Assembly (NCBI RefSeq): GCF_000518705.1
Contig: NZ_KI912479.1
Coordinates: 124,001-188,000, forward strand
DNA: 64,000 nucleotides
Source: Shewanella colwelliana ATCC 39565
GTDB lineage: Bacteria; Pseudomonadota; Gammaproteobacteria; Enterobacterales; Shewanellaceae
Reading direction: 5' to 3'
Position numbers and translations under genes: made by a program. This document shows positions 44,632-53,490 of this stretch, piece by piece. Every line of letters begins with the position of its first letter. Position 1 is the stretch's first letter. The notes beneath the pieces are model-generated. The model ran no database searches, had not been told where the DNA came from, and worked only from the letters and a program-made list of their open reading frames with translations.

Positions 44632-44772
44632 TTTATTAGACTGTCGTGTTATGGCAAACTTTGTAGGGAAAGCTAACCACATCCCCAGTGCTATAAATTA
44701 GTGCATAAATTAGAGCCACTAGTGTTACCCGCTGCAGTTAAAGTTGCTAATTGGGGGCTAAATCGCTATAGT

Positions 44773-44808
44773 AGCGCGCTTTAATTTGTCCATTTTAGCG
44801 CGCTTTTT
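44773..44808 (+). terminator. Terminator after the S9 peptidase, built on a repeated palindromic 8-mer
   Basis: AGCGCGCT occurs twice, 16 bases apart, and the second is followed by five T. As the 8-mer is its own complement, the copies pair to form a stem. It lies 140 bases after the peptidase and 96 bases before ybiT, so it could instead act in a ybiT leader. Confidence 0.6.
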
Positions 44809-44903
44809 AATCAGCCAGGCACAGACGGTATTTATACTGTTTGTTTACGGCGTAGGATTTAAGGGAGCAGGCGCTACGCTTAACTAATTTTCGGAATCTC
44901 ACT

Positions 44904-46499
44904 TTGATCACTACAGCTAATATCACCATGCAGTTTGGCTCTAAGCCACTGTTTGAAAACATCTCAGTCAAATTTGGCGGCGGTAACCGTTACGGTCTTA
45001 TCGGTGCTAATGGTTGTGGTAAATCAACCTTTATGAAAATCTTAGGCGGCGAACTTGAGCCAACCTCTGGCAATGTCTCTTTAGACGTTAATGAGCGCTT
45101 AGGTAAGCTAAGCCAGAACCAGTTTGGTTATGAAGAGTTTAACGTGGTTGACACCGTTATCATGGGGCATGCCGACCTATGGAAAGTAAAGCAAGAGCGT
45201 GACCGTATCTACTCTTTACCTGAAATGACCGAAGAAGATGGTATTAAAGTCGCTGATCTTGAAATGGAGTTTGCCGAGATGGACGGTTATACCGCCGAAT
45301 CTCGTGCTGGTGAGTTACTACTTGGTGTTGGTATTCCGTTAGAGCAACATTTTGGCTTGATGAGTGAAATAGCACCAGGGTTTAAACTACGTGTACTATT
45401 GGCTCAGGCGTTATTTAGCGATCCAGATGTGTTACTCCTCGACGAACCGACCAACAACTTGGATATCGACACTATTCGTTGGTTACAAGAGATGCTTAAT
45501 CAGCGCAATAGCACCATGATCATCATCTCGCATGATAGATACTTCCTGAACTCAGTGTGTACTCATATGGCTGACTTGGATTACGGTGAATTACGTGTTT
45601 ATCCTGGTAACTATGATGAATATATGATGGCGGCAAACCAAGCTCGTGAACGTTTGTTATCTGACAACGCTAAGAAAAAAGCCCAGATCTCTGAGCTTCA
45701 AGGTTTCGTTGCTCGATTCTCGGCCAACGCATCTAAAGCTAAGCAAGCGACCTCTCGTGCTAAACAGATCGACAAGATCAAATTGGAAGAAGTCAAAGCC
45801 TCTAGCCGTGTGAATCCATTTATTCGCTTTGAACAGGAGAAGAAACTGTTCCGTAACGCGCTAGTGGTTGAAAATCTGACTAAAGGTTTTGATCAAAATC
45901 CTTTATTCAAAGACGTCAACCTGATTGCTGAAGTGGGCGAACGAATTGCGGTATTGGGTGAGAACGGTGTGGGTAAGACCACCATGTTACGTACTCTTAT
46001 CCATGACATCCCCCAAGATAGCGGTACCATTCAATGGTCTGAAAACGCGGCAATCGGTTACTATGCGCAGGATCATGAGTCTGATTTTGAAAATGACATG
46101 ACCTTGTTTGAGTGGATGAGTCAATGGCGTAAGCCTGAAGATGATGATCAGAGTGTCCGTGGTTACTTAGGTCGTATGCTATTTGGTTCTGATGATATCA
46201 AGAAGTCTGTTCGCGTCCTGTCTGGTGGTGAGAAGGGCCGCATGTTGTTTGGTAAGCTGATTATGCAAAAGCCAAATATCTTGGTGATGGATGAGCCAAC
46301 CAACCACTTAGATATGGAATCGATTGAATCACTGAACAATGCACTAGAGATGTATGAAGGTACATTAGTCTTTGTCAGTCATGACCGAGCATTTGTATCA
46401 TCATTGGCGACCCGTATTATTGAAGTGACCGCGAATGGGGTCAATGACTTCAAGGGGACTTATGATGAGTTCCTACGCAGCAAGGGTGTTGATGCCTAA
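44904..46499 (+). CDS. ybiT: ABC-F family ATPase YbiT
   Basis: A 531-residue protein with two ABC ATPase domains and no membrane part, very close to E. coli YbiT. Walker A motifs are GANGCGKST and GENGVGKTT, Walker B LLLDEPTNNLD and VMDEPTNHLD, and the interdomain linker is rich in Lys and Arg. ABC-F proteins act on the ribosome. It starts at TTG; the alignment MITTANITMQFG with E. coli MLVSSNVTMQFG gives exactly the same length, so I accept it although the ribosome site is weak. Confidence 0.94.
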   Translation: MITTANITMQFGSKPLFENISVKFGGGNRYGLIGANGCGKSTFMKILGGELEPTSGNVSLDVNERLGKLSQNQFGYEEFNVVDTVIMGHADLWKVKQERDRIYSLPEMTEEDGIKVADLEMEFAEMDGYTAESRAGELLLGVGIPLEQHFGLMSEIAPGFKLRVLLAQALFSDPDVLLLDEPTNNLDIDTIRWLQEMLNQRNSTMIIISHDRYFLNSVCTHMADLDYGELRVYPGNYDEYMMAANQARERLLSDNAKKKAQISELQGFVARFSANASKAKQATSRAKQIDKIKLEEVKASSRVNPFIRFEQEKKLFRNALVVENLTKGFDQNPLFKDVNLIAEVGERIAVLGENGVGKTTMLRTLIHDIPQDSGTIQWSENAAIGYYAQDHESDFENDMTLFEWMSQWRKPEDDDQSVRGYLGRMLFGSDDIKKSVRVLSGGEKGRMLFGKLIMQKPNILVMDEPTNHLDMESIESLNNALEMYEGTLVFVSHDRAFVSSLATRIIEVTANGVNDFKGTYDEFLRSKGVDA

Positions 46500-46515
46500 T
46501 CGCGTTTGCTGATAA

Positions 46516-46553
46516 TAAAAAGCCCAAGGAAGTTAAACTTCCTTGGGCTTTTT
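46516..46553. terminator. Bidirectional terminator between ybiT and the M17 peptidase
   Basis: An 18-bp perfect stem (AAAAAGCCCAAGGAAGTT and complement) with A and T tracts at both ends, serving the two convergent genes. Confidence 0.92.
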
Positions 46554-46606
46554 TATGAACGCCGATTAACGCTAAAGATTAGCGAGAGTCGGCGTGTTAA
46601 TTACCG

Positions 46607-47968
46607 CTATTTATCGAAACGTTGCTGTAGGTATTCAAATACCGCGCGAATACCAAAGGCTTCCCCACCCACAGGACGCCCTGGGAGTTTACGATTGTTC
46701 CAAGCCATAACATCAAAATGGCTCCAGCTGATTTTCTTATCAACAAAGGCCTCAAGGTAAAGCGCTGCGGTGATTGCGCCCCCAAATGGTGTCTTACCAC
46801 AGTTGGCGAGATCGGCAATATCACTGCCTGTTAGCTCCATATAGGGTTTATGCAATGGCATGCGCCATACCGGATCTTCTACTTTTAGGCCCGCTGCAGT
46901 GAATCCAAGCGCGACGTCATCATCATTACTGAAAAATCCTGGTAGCTCGGTGCCTAAGGCGATACGCATTGCGCCCGTTAAGGTAGCGAAATCGATAAGG
47001 AGCTCAGGATTGTCATCACTGGCTTCAGCTAACGCGTCACATAAGACTAAACGTCCTTCAGCATCTGTGTTATCAATTTCAACGGTTAAACCTTTACGAG
47101 TGGTGATCACATCACCAGGACGAAATGCATTTGCCGATACCGCATTTTCAACGGCAGGCACCAAGACTCGCAGGCGAACTGGCAGGTTGCTGGCCATGAT
47201 CTGGTGTGCCAGACCGATAACATGGGCAGCTCCTCCCATATCTTTTTTCATTAAACGCATGCCTGCGCCTGGTTTAAGGTCTAGCCCGCCAGAATCGAAA
47301 CATACACCTTTACCGACTAAGGTCACTTTCGGTGCGTTTTCATCACCCCAGGTTAAGTCGATAAGACGGGGTAAATTTTCGCTGGCACGGCCAACCATAT
47401 GGATAGTGGGGTAGTTCTGTGCGATCAGCTCGTCCCCAACAATCTGTGTGACTTGACCACCAAACTCATCGGCTAAGGCTTCCATCTGCTCACCAAGGTG
47501 CTGTGGCATCATGTCGGCCGCGGGGGTGTTAACCAGATCACGTACCATGGCGACAGAGCGGACCAACTTAGCGGTTTGCTCGACGATTTGTGGGTTATTG
47601 ATCACCAATTGTGGATACTGTTTGTCATTGGCTTTGTAGCGATCAAATTTATAGGCACCAAGAGCCCAGCTAAATGCAGCAACTTTCATCTGCGTTTCAT
47701 TGGCATCAAGGCGGTATTGGTTGGAAGGCAGTTCATTAACGATATCGCCACATACCCAATATGAATCGACCTCTGGGGTGACGTAGATCACCTGTGCAAT
47801 GCTGCCGTCTGGGCCAGGGATAACACTGAGGCCTTTGCCTGAAAATTTAGTGTTAGTTAACCAAGTTTGCTGAGCGCTAGGTTGTTGTTCAAGCCATGCT
47901 GTGAATTCATCGGCAGCAATAATTGAAAGGGGGATTCCTTCAGTACCAGATAGGAGGTGTTGAGTCAT
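46607..47968 (-). CDS. Leucyl aminopeptidase family protein (M17)
   Basis: A 453-residue zinc or manganese aminopeptidase. LVGKGVCFDSGGLDLKPG, MKKDMGGAA and the signature NTDAEGRLVLCDAL supply the metal ligands and the active-site Lys and Arg. It is shorter than PepA (503) and closer in size to PepB. It has no signal peptide, so it works in the cytoplasm on N-terminal residues of peptides. Confidence 0.9.
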   Translation of the reverse strand: MTQHLLSGTEGIPLSIIAADEFTAWLEQQPSAQQTWLTNTKFSGKGLSVIPGPDGSIAQVIYVTPEVDSYWVCGDIVNELPSNQYRLDANETQMKVAAFSWALGAYKFDRYKANDKQYPQLVINNPQIVEQTAKLVRSVAMVRDLVNTPAADMMPQHLGEQMEALADEFGGQVTQIVGDELIAQNYPTIHMVGRASENLPRLIDLTWGDENAPKVTLVGKGVCFDSGGLDLKPGAGMRLMKKDMGGAAHVIGLAHQIMASNLPVRLRVLVPAVENAVSANAFRPGDVITTRKGLTVEIDNTDAEGRLVLCDALAEASDDNPELLIDFATLTGAMRIALGTELPGFFSNDDDVALGFTAAGLKVEDPVWRMPLHKPYMELTGSDIADLANCGKTPFGGAITAALYLEAFVDKKISWSHFDVMAWNNRKLPGRPVGGEAFGIRAVFEYLQQRFDK

Positions 47969-48041
47969 GGGGCATCATCTTATTTTAGGTCAAAAATTAC
48001 CTAAGACTAGCACGCGGAAGCCACAGGGTAAAAGCCGAGCG

Positions 48042-48461
48042 TTATTTACTGCTGGCTTTTTCTACACTGCGTTTTTGTTGTTGAGCTAGTCTGCCTAAAT
48101 GCGCTTTTCTTTCTGATAAATTATTGAAAGAACTTGGCAATACTTCAACGCCTACAACCTTGCCCAATTTAACCACAATCGGAATAGTGATTGGCGCAAA
48201 TGGCAATACGGCAAACATGCCTAAACCAAGGCCTTTGATTAAGTCGGCTAATTGCTGATTGGCGAGTTTAAGCTCATCTTTATTGGCTTGCTTACGGGTA
48301 TAACGTTTATAGGTTACCAACATATCTTTGGTTTCCTGCTTTTCTTGAGACAGGGCATCTTTGAGCACTAACATGTCTCGTTTTAAACGCAGCCCAAAGC
48401 GCTTACGGCTGATGCGTAAGACTCTTACCGGTGCTTTGTGAAACTTACGATAAACTCTCAT
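48042..48461 (-). CDS. LETM1-like domain protein, small
   Basis: A 139-residue basic protein. The central hydrophobic part GLGLGMFAVLPFAPITIPIVVKLGK (partly, near 75-100), followed by LPSSF, is like the conserved core of LETM1, the mitochondrial inner-membrane ion-homeostasis protein. The flanks are strongly basic and helical. The role in bacteria is unknown. Ribosome site weak, start tentative. Confidence 0.72.
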   Translation of the reverse strand: MRVYRKFHKAPVRVLRISRKRFGLRLKRDMLVLKDALSQEKQETKDMLVTYKRYTRKQANKDELKLANQQLADLIKGLGLGMFAVLPFAPITIPIVVKLGKVVGVEVLPSSFNNLSERKAHLGRLAQQQKRSVEKASSK

Positions 48462-48695
48462 GGCGCGATTGTCTCACATGGTAAGCTTTTGGCATATCTT
48501 TTAATCTGGCTATCTCAATGATGGCCACAAGATGTTAAAATGGTAGACATTATGAGGGCCATATTGGATTCATTTAGCTAATAATGTTGTGCTGGTATAA
48601 TCTCTTGGCATAATAAGTATCGCTCTTAATCCAATGTATCTTTGATTAAAAACCATAATACCAATCAGTAAATGACATAAATGGAATTGTTTAAC

Positions 48696-49133
48696 ATGAA
48701 AAAAATTTTCATTCTTGCTTTATCTTCTCTTGCACTTATTTCATCAATTGCATCAGCTCGAGATGATGTTGGTAGCTATTCGATTGCTGATGCATTGAGC
48801 ACTGAAACAGCAAAAACGAAGTTGGGTAACGACGTTCAATTTTATTTTGGTGAGCAAGCATATGGTGAAACCGTTAACAAATTTGGTGAGCTTAAGACTA
48901 ACAAAAAAACCAATGCGTTTAATAAGTCTGATCAAGAAGCCTGCCAATGGGTATTTCTGTCGGCAATGATTGCACTTAAAAAGAGTGCGAAAAAGCAAGG
49001 TGGTAATGCTGTCGTTAACATTAAATCAAATTATAAAAATAACTTAACCTCAAGCGAAGAGACCTTTCAATGTGGTGCAGGGGCAATGATTGCGGGTGTG
49101 GCATTAACGGGTGAAGTGGTGACATTGAAGTAA
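48696..49133 (+). CDS. Small exported protein with two conserved-looking Cys, function unknown
   Basis: A 145-residue protein with a clear signal peptide (cleavage after SIASA). The mature part has EACQWVFLSAMIALKK, GGNAVVNI and FQCGAGAMIAG. It resembles proteins often mislabelled as excinuclease subunits, and the A-NAVVNI segment recalls RcsF/YbjQ-like folds. The two Cys could form a disulphide. I use the ATG at 48696 because GGAA sits 9 bases before it. Confidence 0.75.
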   Translation: MKKIFILALSSLALISSIASARDDVGSYSIADALSTETAKTKLGNDVQFYFGEQAYGETVNKFGELKTNKKTNAFNKSDQEACQWVFLSAMIALKKSAKKQGGNAVVNIKSNYKNNLTSSEETFQCGAGAMIAGVALTGEVVTLK

Positions 49134-49193
49134 TATCACTCTGATATTGATAGTTCTAGTCGCTCTGACTAAGCTATCAATCTTAGCCAGATA

Positions 49194-49222
49194 AAAACGC
49201 CAGCATTCACTGCTGGCGTTTT
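49194..49222. terminator. Bidirectional terminator between the exported protein and ilvH
   Basis: Stem AAAACGCCAGCA / TGCTGGCGTTTT with a 5-base loop, 60 bases after one gene and 19 bases past the end of the other. Confidence 0.88.
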
Positions 49223-49240
49223 GCATTAAGCACTATGTGT

Positions 49241-49735
49241 TTACGCTCGCATTGCTTTCTCACCGCGGCAAAGACCGACAACACCCGACCGAGAGACTTC
49301 AATCACTTTAGTGATCTCACCAATAGCGCTGATGAAGGCATCGAGTTTATCTGAGGTGCCCGCCATCTGAATGGTGTATAGCTCAGCGGTAACGTCGACA
49401 ATTTGACCGCGGAAAATATCGGCAGTGCGTTTCACTTCTTCTCGTCCCGCACCTTTTGCCTTTACTTTTACTAAGGCTAGCTCACGCTCAATGTGGCTAG
49501 CTTCAGTAATGTTGGAGACTTTTAGGATATCAATCAGCTTGTGTAGCTGTTTTTCAATCTGTTCCAACACAGCTTCATCTGCTTCGAGGGTGATGTTAAG
49601 TCGAGAGAGCGTGGCATCATCTGTTGGTGCAACAGTCAGCGTCTCAATATTGTAGCCGCGTTGTGAGAACAGGCCGACGACACGTGACAAAGCACCCGGT
49701 TGGTTTTCAAGTAATACAGAAATAATACGGCGCAT
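49241..49735 (-). CDS. ilvH: Acetolactate synthase small (regulatory) subunit IlvH
   Basis: A 164-residue subunit starting MRRIISVLLENQPGALSRV, an N-terminal ACT domain that binds valine for feedback control, followed by the C-terminal domain that activates the large subunit. Its length equals E. coli IlvH (163). The start overlaps the ilvI stop by one base (TAATG), so both are made in a fixed ratio. Confidence 0.95.
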   Translation of the reverse strand: MRRIISVLLENQPGALSRVVGLFSQRGYNIETLTVAPTDDATLSRLNITLEADEAVLEQIEKQLHKLIDILKVSNITEASHIERELALVKVKAKGAGREEVKRTADIFRGQIVDVTAELYTIQMAGTSDKLDAFISAIGEITKVIEVSRSGVVGLCRGEKAMRA

Positions 49736-51456
49736 TAGCTTTTCTCCGTTTTGCTTAACCACATCTCGTTCATTGCTCCGCCACGGATCAGCATGGGGTA
49801 GACGTGCTCAGTTTCATCGACACTGATATCGACAAAGACCAACTTATCTTTCATAGCCAACGCTTTTTCAAGGCCAGCCTCAAGTTCAGCTGGATCGCTA
49901 ATGGTCATGCCAACATGACCATAGGCTTCTGCAATTTTTGCAAAATTAGGTACAGAGTCCATATAAGAGTGAGAGTGACGGCCTGAATAGATCATATCCT
50001 GCCACTGTTTCACCATGCCTAAAAAGCGGTTGTTGAGGTTAATGATTTTCACCGGTGTATCGTATTGCAACGCAGTTGATAGCTCTTGAATATTCATCTG
50101 AATCGAGCCGTCACCCGTCACGCAGATCACGGTTTCATCGGGTTTGGCCATTTTGACACCCATGGCGGCAGGTAAACCAAAGCCCATGGTGCCTAGGCCA
50201 CCCGAGTTAATCCAACGACGAGGTTTATTGAACGGGTAATAGAGTGCGGCAAACATCTGATGCTGACCAACATCAGAGGCCACATAAGCATCACCATTGG
50301 TGAGTTTATGCAGGGTTTCAATGACCTGTTGTGGCTTAATGCGGTCAGTGGTTTTGTCATAGCTTAAGCTATTGCGGCTACGCCACTGATTGATCTCGCT
50401 CCACCAATAGTCGATGGCACCTTCATCATTTTTGAGATGTTCATCTTCATCGAGCAATGCCAACATATTGTCTAGAATATTGTCGGCAGAGCCAACGATG
50501 GGGATGTCGACTCTTACGGTTTTTGAAATAGAGGAAGGGTCGATATCAATATGTAAAATGGTTGCATTAGGGCAATATTTTTCAACGTTATTGGTGGTTC
50601 GATCGTCGAAACGTACCCCAATACCAAAAATTAAATCTGAGTTGTGCATGGCCATATTGGCTTCATAGCAACCGTGCATGCCTAACATACCGATGCTATT
50701 CGCGTGGGTGCCAGGAAATGCACCAAGCCCCATCAGCGTGCTGACAACGGGGATCCCCAGCTTTTCAGATAGGGTTAAAATTTGTTGGTCGCAGCCAGAG
50801 ATCACGGCACCGCCGCCGACATAAAGTACAGGTTTTTTAGCACTGAGTAGCGCTTGCAAGCCGCGGCGTATTTGGCCACGATGACCTGTGGTCGTTGGAT
50901 TATATGAACGCATATTGATTGCTTCAGGATATTGGTATTCGTGCAATATCTCAGGGTTTAAACAATCCTTTGGAATATCCACCACGACAGGACCTGGGCG
51001 GCCAGTTGCAGCAATATAAAATGCTTTTTTGATAATGCCCGGAATATCTTTGGCGTCGGTGACCAAGAAGCTGTGTTTCACCACTGGGCGTGAGATACCA
51101 ATCATGTCACACTCTTGGAATGCGTCATTGCCGATAAGATTACTTGGTACTTGACCAGATAACACCACAAGGGGAATGGAGTCCATGTAAGCGGTGGCAA
51201 TCCCTGTGATGGCATTGGTTGCGCCAGGGCCTGATGTGACCAGTACCACACCAACTTCGCCCGTGGCACGCGCGTAGCCATCAGCCATATGCACAGCGGC
51301 TTGTTCGTGTCTAACTAGGATATGTTCGATGCCAGATTTCTGGTGCAGTGCATCATAGATGTCGAGCACTGAGCCACCAGGGTAGCCGAATATGTGTTTA
51401 ACGCCTTCGTCGATTAAAGAACGGACGATCATGCTGGCGCCGGATAACTTCTCCAT
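49735..51456 (-). CDS. ilvI: Acetolactate synthase large (catalytic) subunit IlvI
   Basis: A 573-residue thiamine-diphosphate enzyme for the first common step in valine, leucine and isoleucine synthesis. FGYPGGSVLDIYDAL, the catalytic Glu in VRHEQAAVHMADGYARATG and the GDGSIQMN...LNN motif are present. I start at MEKLSGASM with GAGGG upstream; the frame is open 35 codons further with no similarity. The length fits IlvI (574). Confidence 0.95.
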   Translation of the reverse strand: MEKLSGASMIVRSLIDEGVKHIFGYPGGSVLDIYDALHQKSGIEHILVRHEQAAVHMADGYARATGEVGVVLVTSGPGATNAITGIATAYMDSIPLVVLSGQVPSNLIGNDAFQECDMIGISRPVVKHSFLVTDAKDIPGIIKKAFYIAATGRPGPVVVDIPKDCLNPEILHEYQYPEAINMRSYNPTTTGHRGQIRRGLQALLSAKKPVLYVGGGAVISGCDQQILTLSEKLGIPVVSTLMGLGAFPGTHANSIGMLGMHGCYEANMAMHNSDLIFGIGVRFDDRTTNNVEKYCPNATILHIDIDPSSISKTVRVDIPIVGSADNILDNMLALLDEDEHLKNDEGAIDYWWSEINQWRSRNSLSYDKTTDRIKPQQVIETLHKLTNGDAYVASDVGQHQMFAALYYPFNKPRRWINSGGLGTMGFGLPAAMGVKMAKPDETVICVTGDGSIQMNIQELSTALQYDTPVKIINLNNRFLGMVKQWQDMIYSGRHSHSYMDSVPNFAKIAEAYGHVGMTISDPAELEAGLEKALAMKDKLVFVDISVDETEHVYPMLIRGGAMNEMWLSKTEKS

Positions 51457-51621
51457 TGGTGATCCCTCATAAGTTACCGCTACGGTATGCAGTATCTTGC
51501 TACAGCGACGGTAATCGCTTGAATAATTAAGTTTGAAGGGTAATTCAAACTCGCTAACCACCCTGAAATTTGCTTTTCGCCTGTAGGCTAGGGGTGACTG
51601 TTATCTAATGAACAGAATTTC

Positions 51622-51649
51622 ATCATATAAAAAAGAGTTGCTAATACAA
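51622..51649 (-). promoter_or_regulatory. Putative sigma70 promoter of ilvIH
   Basis: On the minus strand TTGTAT and TATGAT are 16 bases apart in a very AT-rich stretch, giving a leader of about 155 bases. The AT-rich upstream region would suit Lrp, the known regulator of ilvIH in E. coli. No leader peptide rich in Val, Leu or Ile codons is seen. Confidence 0.45.
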
Positions 51650-51703
51650 GCATTTTCTTTAAAAAAATTTATAAGATGAATAAAAATCATCATTTTAAAA
51701 ACG

Positions 51704-51719
51704 AAACCTTGTAAGGTTT
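51704..51719. repeat. Inverted repeat upstream of ilvIH
   Basis: AAACCTT-GT-AAGGTTT, a 7+2+7 perfect palindrome about 55 bases beyond the putative ilvIH -35 box. It may be an operator for ilvIH or for the plus-strand RNA candidate that follows. Confidence 0.4.
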
Positions 51720-51740
51720 GGCCTGATTTTCTTTGATTTG

Positions 51741-51860
51741 CGTGGATATTAGCCGAGTGGGAGCACTCCGCCGCTTGCTAGTAATGCGCTGAAAGTAAGA
51801 GACTTAAAATTAAGTCGTGGAGGACAGGTGACGTAATAAACATCAAGGTCACCTGTTTTT
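51741..51860 (+). ncRNA. Candidate structured small RNA between ilvI and the MFS gene
   Basis: Three hairpins follow each other on the plus strand: GAGTG-GGAG-CACTC (51755-51768), GACTTAA-AA-TTAAGTC (51801-51816) and a terminator ACAGGTGAC / GTCACCTGT (51824-51856) with a run of five T. Both neighbouring genes are on the minus strand, so this terminator serves neither; a separate plus-strand transcript of about 110 bases is the simplest explanation. The 5' end and promoter are guesses (GATATT at 51745 is a possible -10). The family is not recognised. Confidence 0.4.
51824..51860 (+). terminator. Plus-strand terminator hairpin
   Basis: A 9-bp stem with a 15-base loop and TTTTT only on the plus strand, 12 bases before the 3' end of the minus-strand MFS gene. 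Confidence 0.7.
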
Positions 51861-51872
51861 GGGCTATAAGCA

Positions 51873-53084
51873 CTAATTTTGTGCTTGATGGGCGAAAAAC
51901 TGAAATAGACCGACCAAGCACACCGCGCCTAACATTAACGCCGAAAAGGGCACGGCAGTTCCTGTGTAAAACAGCGCCAGTAGTGGTCCAGCTAATGCTC
52001 CGCAGCCAAAGCGTAATGTGCCTATTACCGCTGTTGCAGTGCCGGTTTCTTGTTGAAACTTCATCAACACAATCGCATCAGCATTGACTGACATTATCCC
52101 TAAGAAGCCCATAAATGGGATGAGCATGGCAACCGTGTAGTGAAAACTTAATTCTAATAGGTTAACGCTGAGTAGCGCGAGTCCAGCAAGAGTGGCTAGA
52201 ATCGTGGCTGCTTTGAGCATTCGACGCGAGCCATATTTGACCACAATACGGCTGTTGATAATGTTCGCTGCCATTAACGCGCCCACATTTGTGCTAAATA
52301 AAATCGCAAACAGGGATTTATCTAAACCAAACACTTCCATATACACAAAAGGCGAAGCAGTTAAGTAGCAGAAAAAAGCAAATGAGGTCATAACGCCACT
52401 GGCAATATGCAGTTTGACGCCTGGCTTAGTAAAGACCACGGCATAGGCACCAAAAAAAGACTTCTGGCTGCGACTGCCTTGGTCTCTATCACTGGGCATT
52501 TTCAGCTTTAATACCACTAAGCTAAGTAAAAACAGTGCATAGAATGCCAAGATAAAGAATATAAGATGCCATTCGCCAAACTCTAAAATTAGGCTACCAA
52601 CACTGGGGGCCAGTAGGGGGGCTAGCATCATGATCAAGCTAACATAGGACATCCCTTTGGCGGTATTATCCCCGTAGATCTCTTTGATATACCCAGGTAC
52701 AACAACGGTTGCAGCTGCCCCAATGAAGGCTTGCAAAAACCGCAAGCTAAGGAACACTTCAACATTCTTCACAAACGCAAGTGCTAGACTAACGAGCATA
52801 AAACCACTCAGGCCAATGATAACCAGAGGCCGACGACCAATGCGATCGGCAATGGGGCCGAACGTCAACATGCCCAGAGCGTACCCAGCAAGATAGAGGC
52901 TTAAAGATTGCTGCACTGTGGTGATACTTGAATCAAAACTGCTAGCAAGTGTCGCCATAGCGGGTAGATACATATCAATCGCAAGGGGAGTGATGGCCAC
53001 AATTGCCGCTAGCATAGGAATCAATAGCGTCAAATTTAATACGCTTGCTGTATTGGTTTGGTTCGGGATCGACGTTGACTTCAC
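51873..53084 (-). CDS. MFS drug exporter of the Bcr/CflA type
   Basis: A 403-residue transporter with twelve membrane segments. AIDMYLPAMATLA in TM1 and GPIADRIGRRP in the loop after TM2 are typical of Bcr/CflA multidrug transporters (bicyclomycin, chloramphenicol, sulfonamide). Substrate unknown. It is a single-gene unit. Confidence 0.9.
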   Translation of the reverse strand: MKSTSIPNQTNTASVLNLTLLIPMLAAIVAITPLAIDMYLPAMATLASSFDSSITTVQQSLSLYLAGYALGMLTFGPIADRIGRRPLVIIGLSGFMLVSLALAFVKNVEVFLSLRFLQAFIGAAATVVVPGYIKEIYGDNTAKGMSYVSLIMMLAPLLAPSVGSLILEFGEWHLIFFILAFYALFLLSLVVLKLKMPSDRDQGSRSQKSFFGAYAVVFTKPGVKLHIASGVMTSFAFFCYLTASPFVYMEVFGLDKSLFAILFSTNVGALMAANIINSRIVVKYGSRRMLKAATILATLAGLALLSVNLLELSFHYTVAMLIPFMGFLGIMSVNADAIVLMKFQQETGTATAVIGTLRFGCGALAGPLLALFYTGTAVPFSALMLGAVCLVGLFQFFAHQAQN

Positions 53085-53490
53085 TCATACCTCTTGTGAT
53101 GAATTGATGACGAAAATATGCTGATAACAAGGGGAAGAGAGTTGTTACCTGAAATGAAGCTTAATTGTAAGGGATCTATAGCCAAAGTGGCCAATGATTT
53201 ATCCATAAAGCCCCATCGATTGTTGAGCTGATTTGTAACAAATATTTGCTTAAGCTTTATACTGCTGCGCTTGTTGGTTTTCGATGAGCGATTTGTTGAT
53301 TCTCAGTGAATAGCTTGCTGTTTTGTGCCGCGATTAGTGTAAAAATTTGGGAACAATACCGATAAATTTGTCTTCAAAACGTCATCTCAATGTCACTTAG
53401 CTGTCGTCATCTCCACTTAGATTACCTCTATTTATCGCGTCATTTTGGCGTGAATTTGGGCATAACTTTATTAAAAGTGGGAATTTTATA
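53085..53490. promoter_or_regulatory. Intergenic region before the frameshifted lipoprotein
   Basis: A 406-base gap between two diverging genes. Apart from the Pho-box-like repeat at 53368-53407, which is listed separately, I see no gene. A minus-strand ORF crossing its right end is only the shadow of the lipoprotein. Confidence 0.5.
53368..53407 (+). promoter_or_regulatory. Pho-box-like array of four 7-mers at 11-base spacing
   Basis: TTGTCTT (53368), ACGTCAT (53379), ATGTCAC (53390) and CTGTCGT (53401) each fit CTGTCAT at 5 or 6 of 7 positions, with GTC in all four, and start exactly 11 bases apart, the PhoB repeat spacing. A possible -10 (TAGATT at 53418) lies 10 bases beyond, the expected distance when PhoB replaces the -35 contact. 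It is 84 bases before the lipoprotein ATG. Confidence 0.5.

Noticed and set aside
51746..51820. tRNA-like piece (TAGCCGAGTGGGAGCA and a CTTAAAATT loop) in the ilvI/MFS gap
   Set aside because: No acceptor stem and no T-arm (GGTTCRA); the stems do not form a cloverleaf. Kept only as part of an unassigned RNA candidate.
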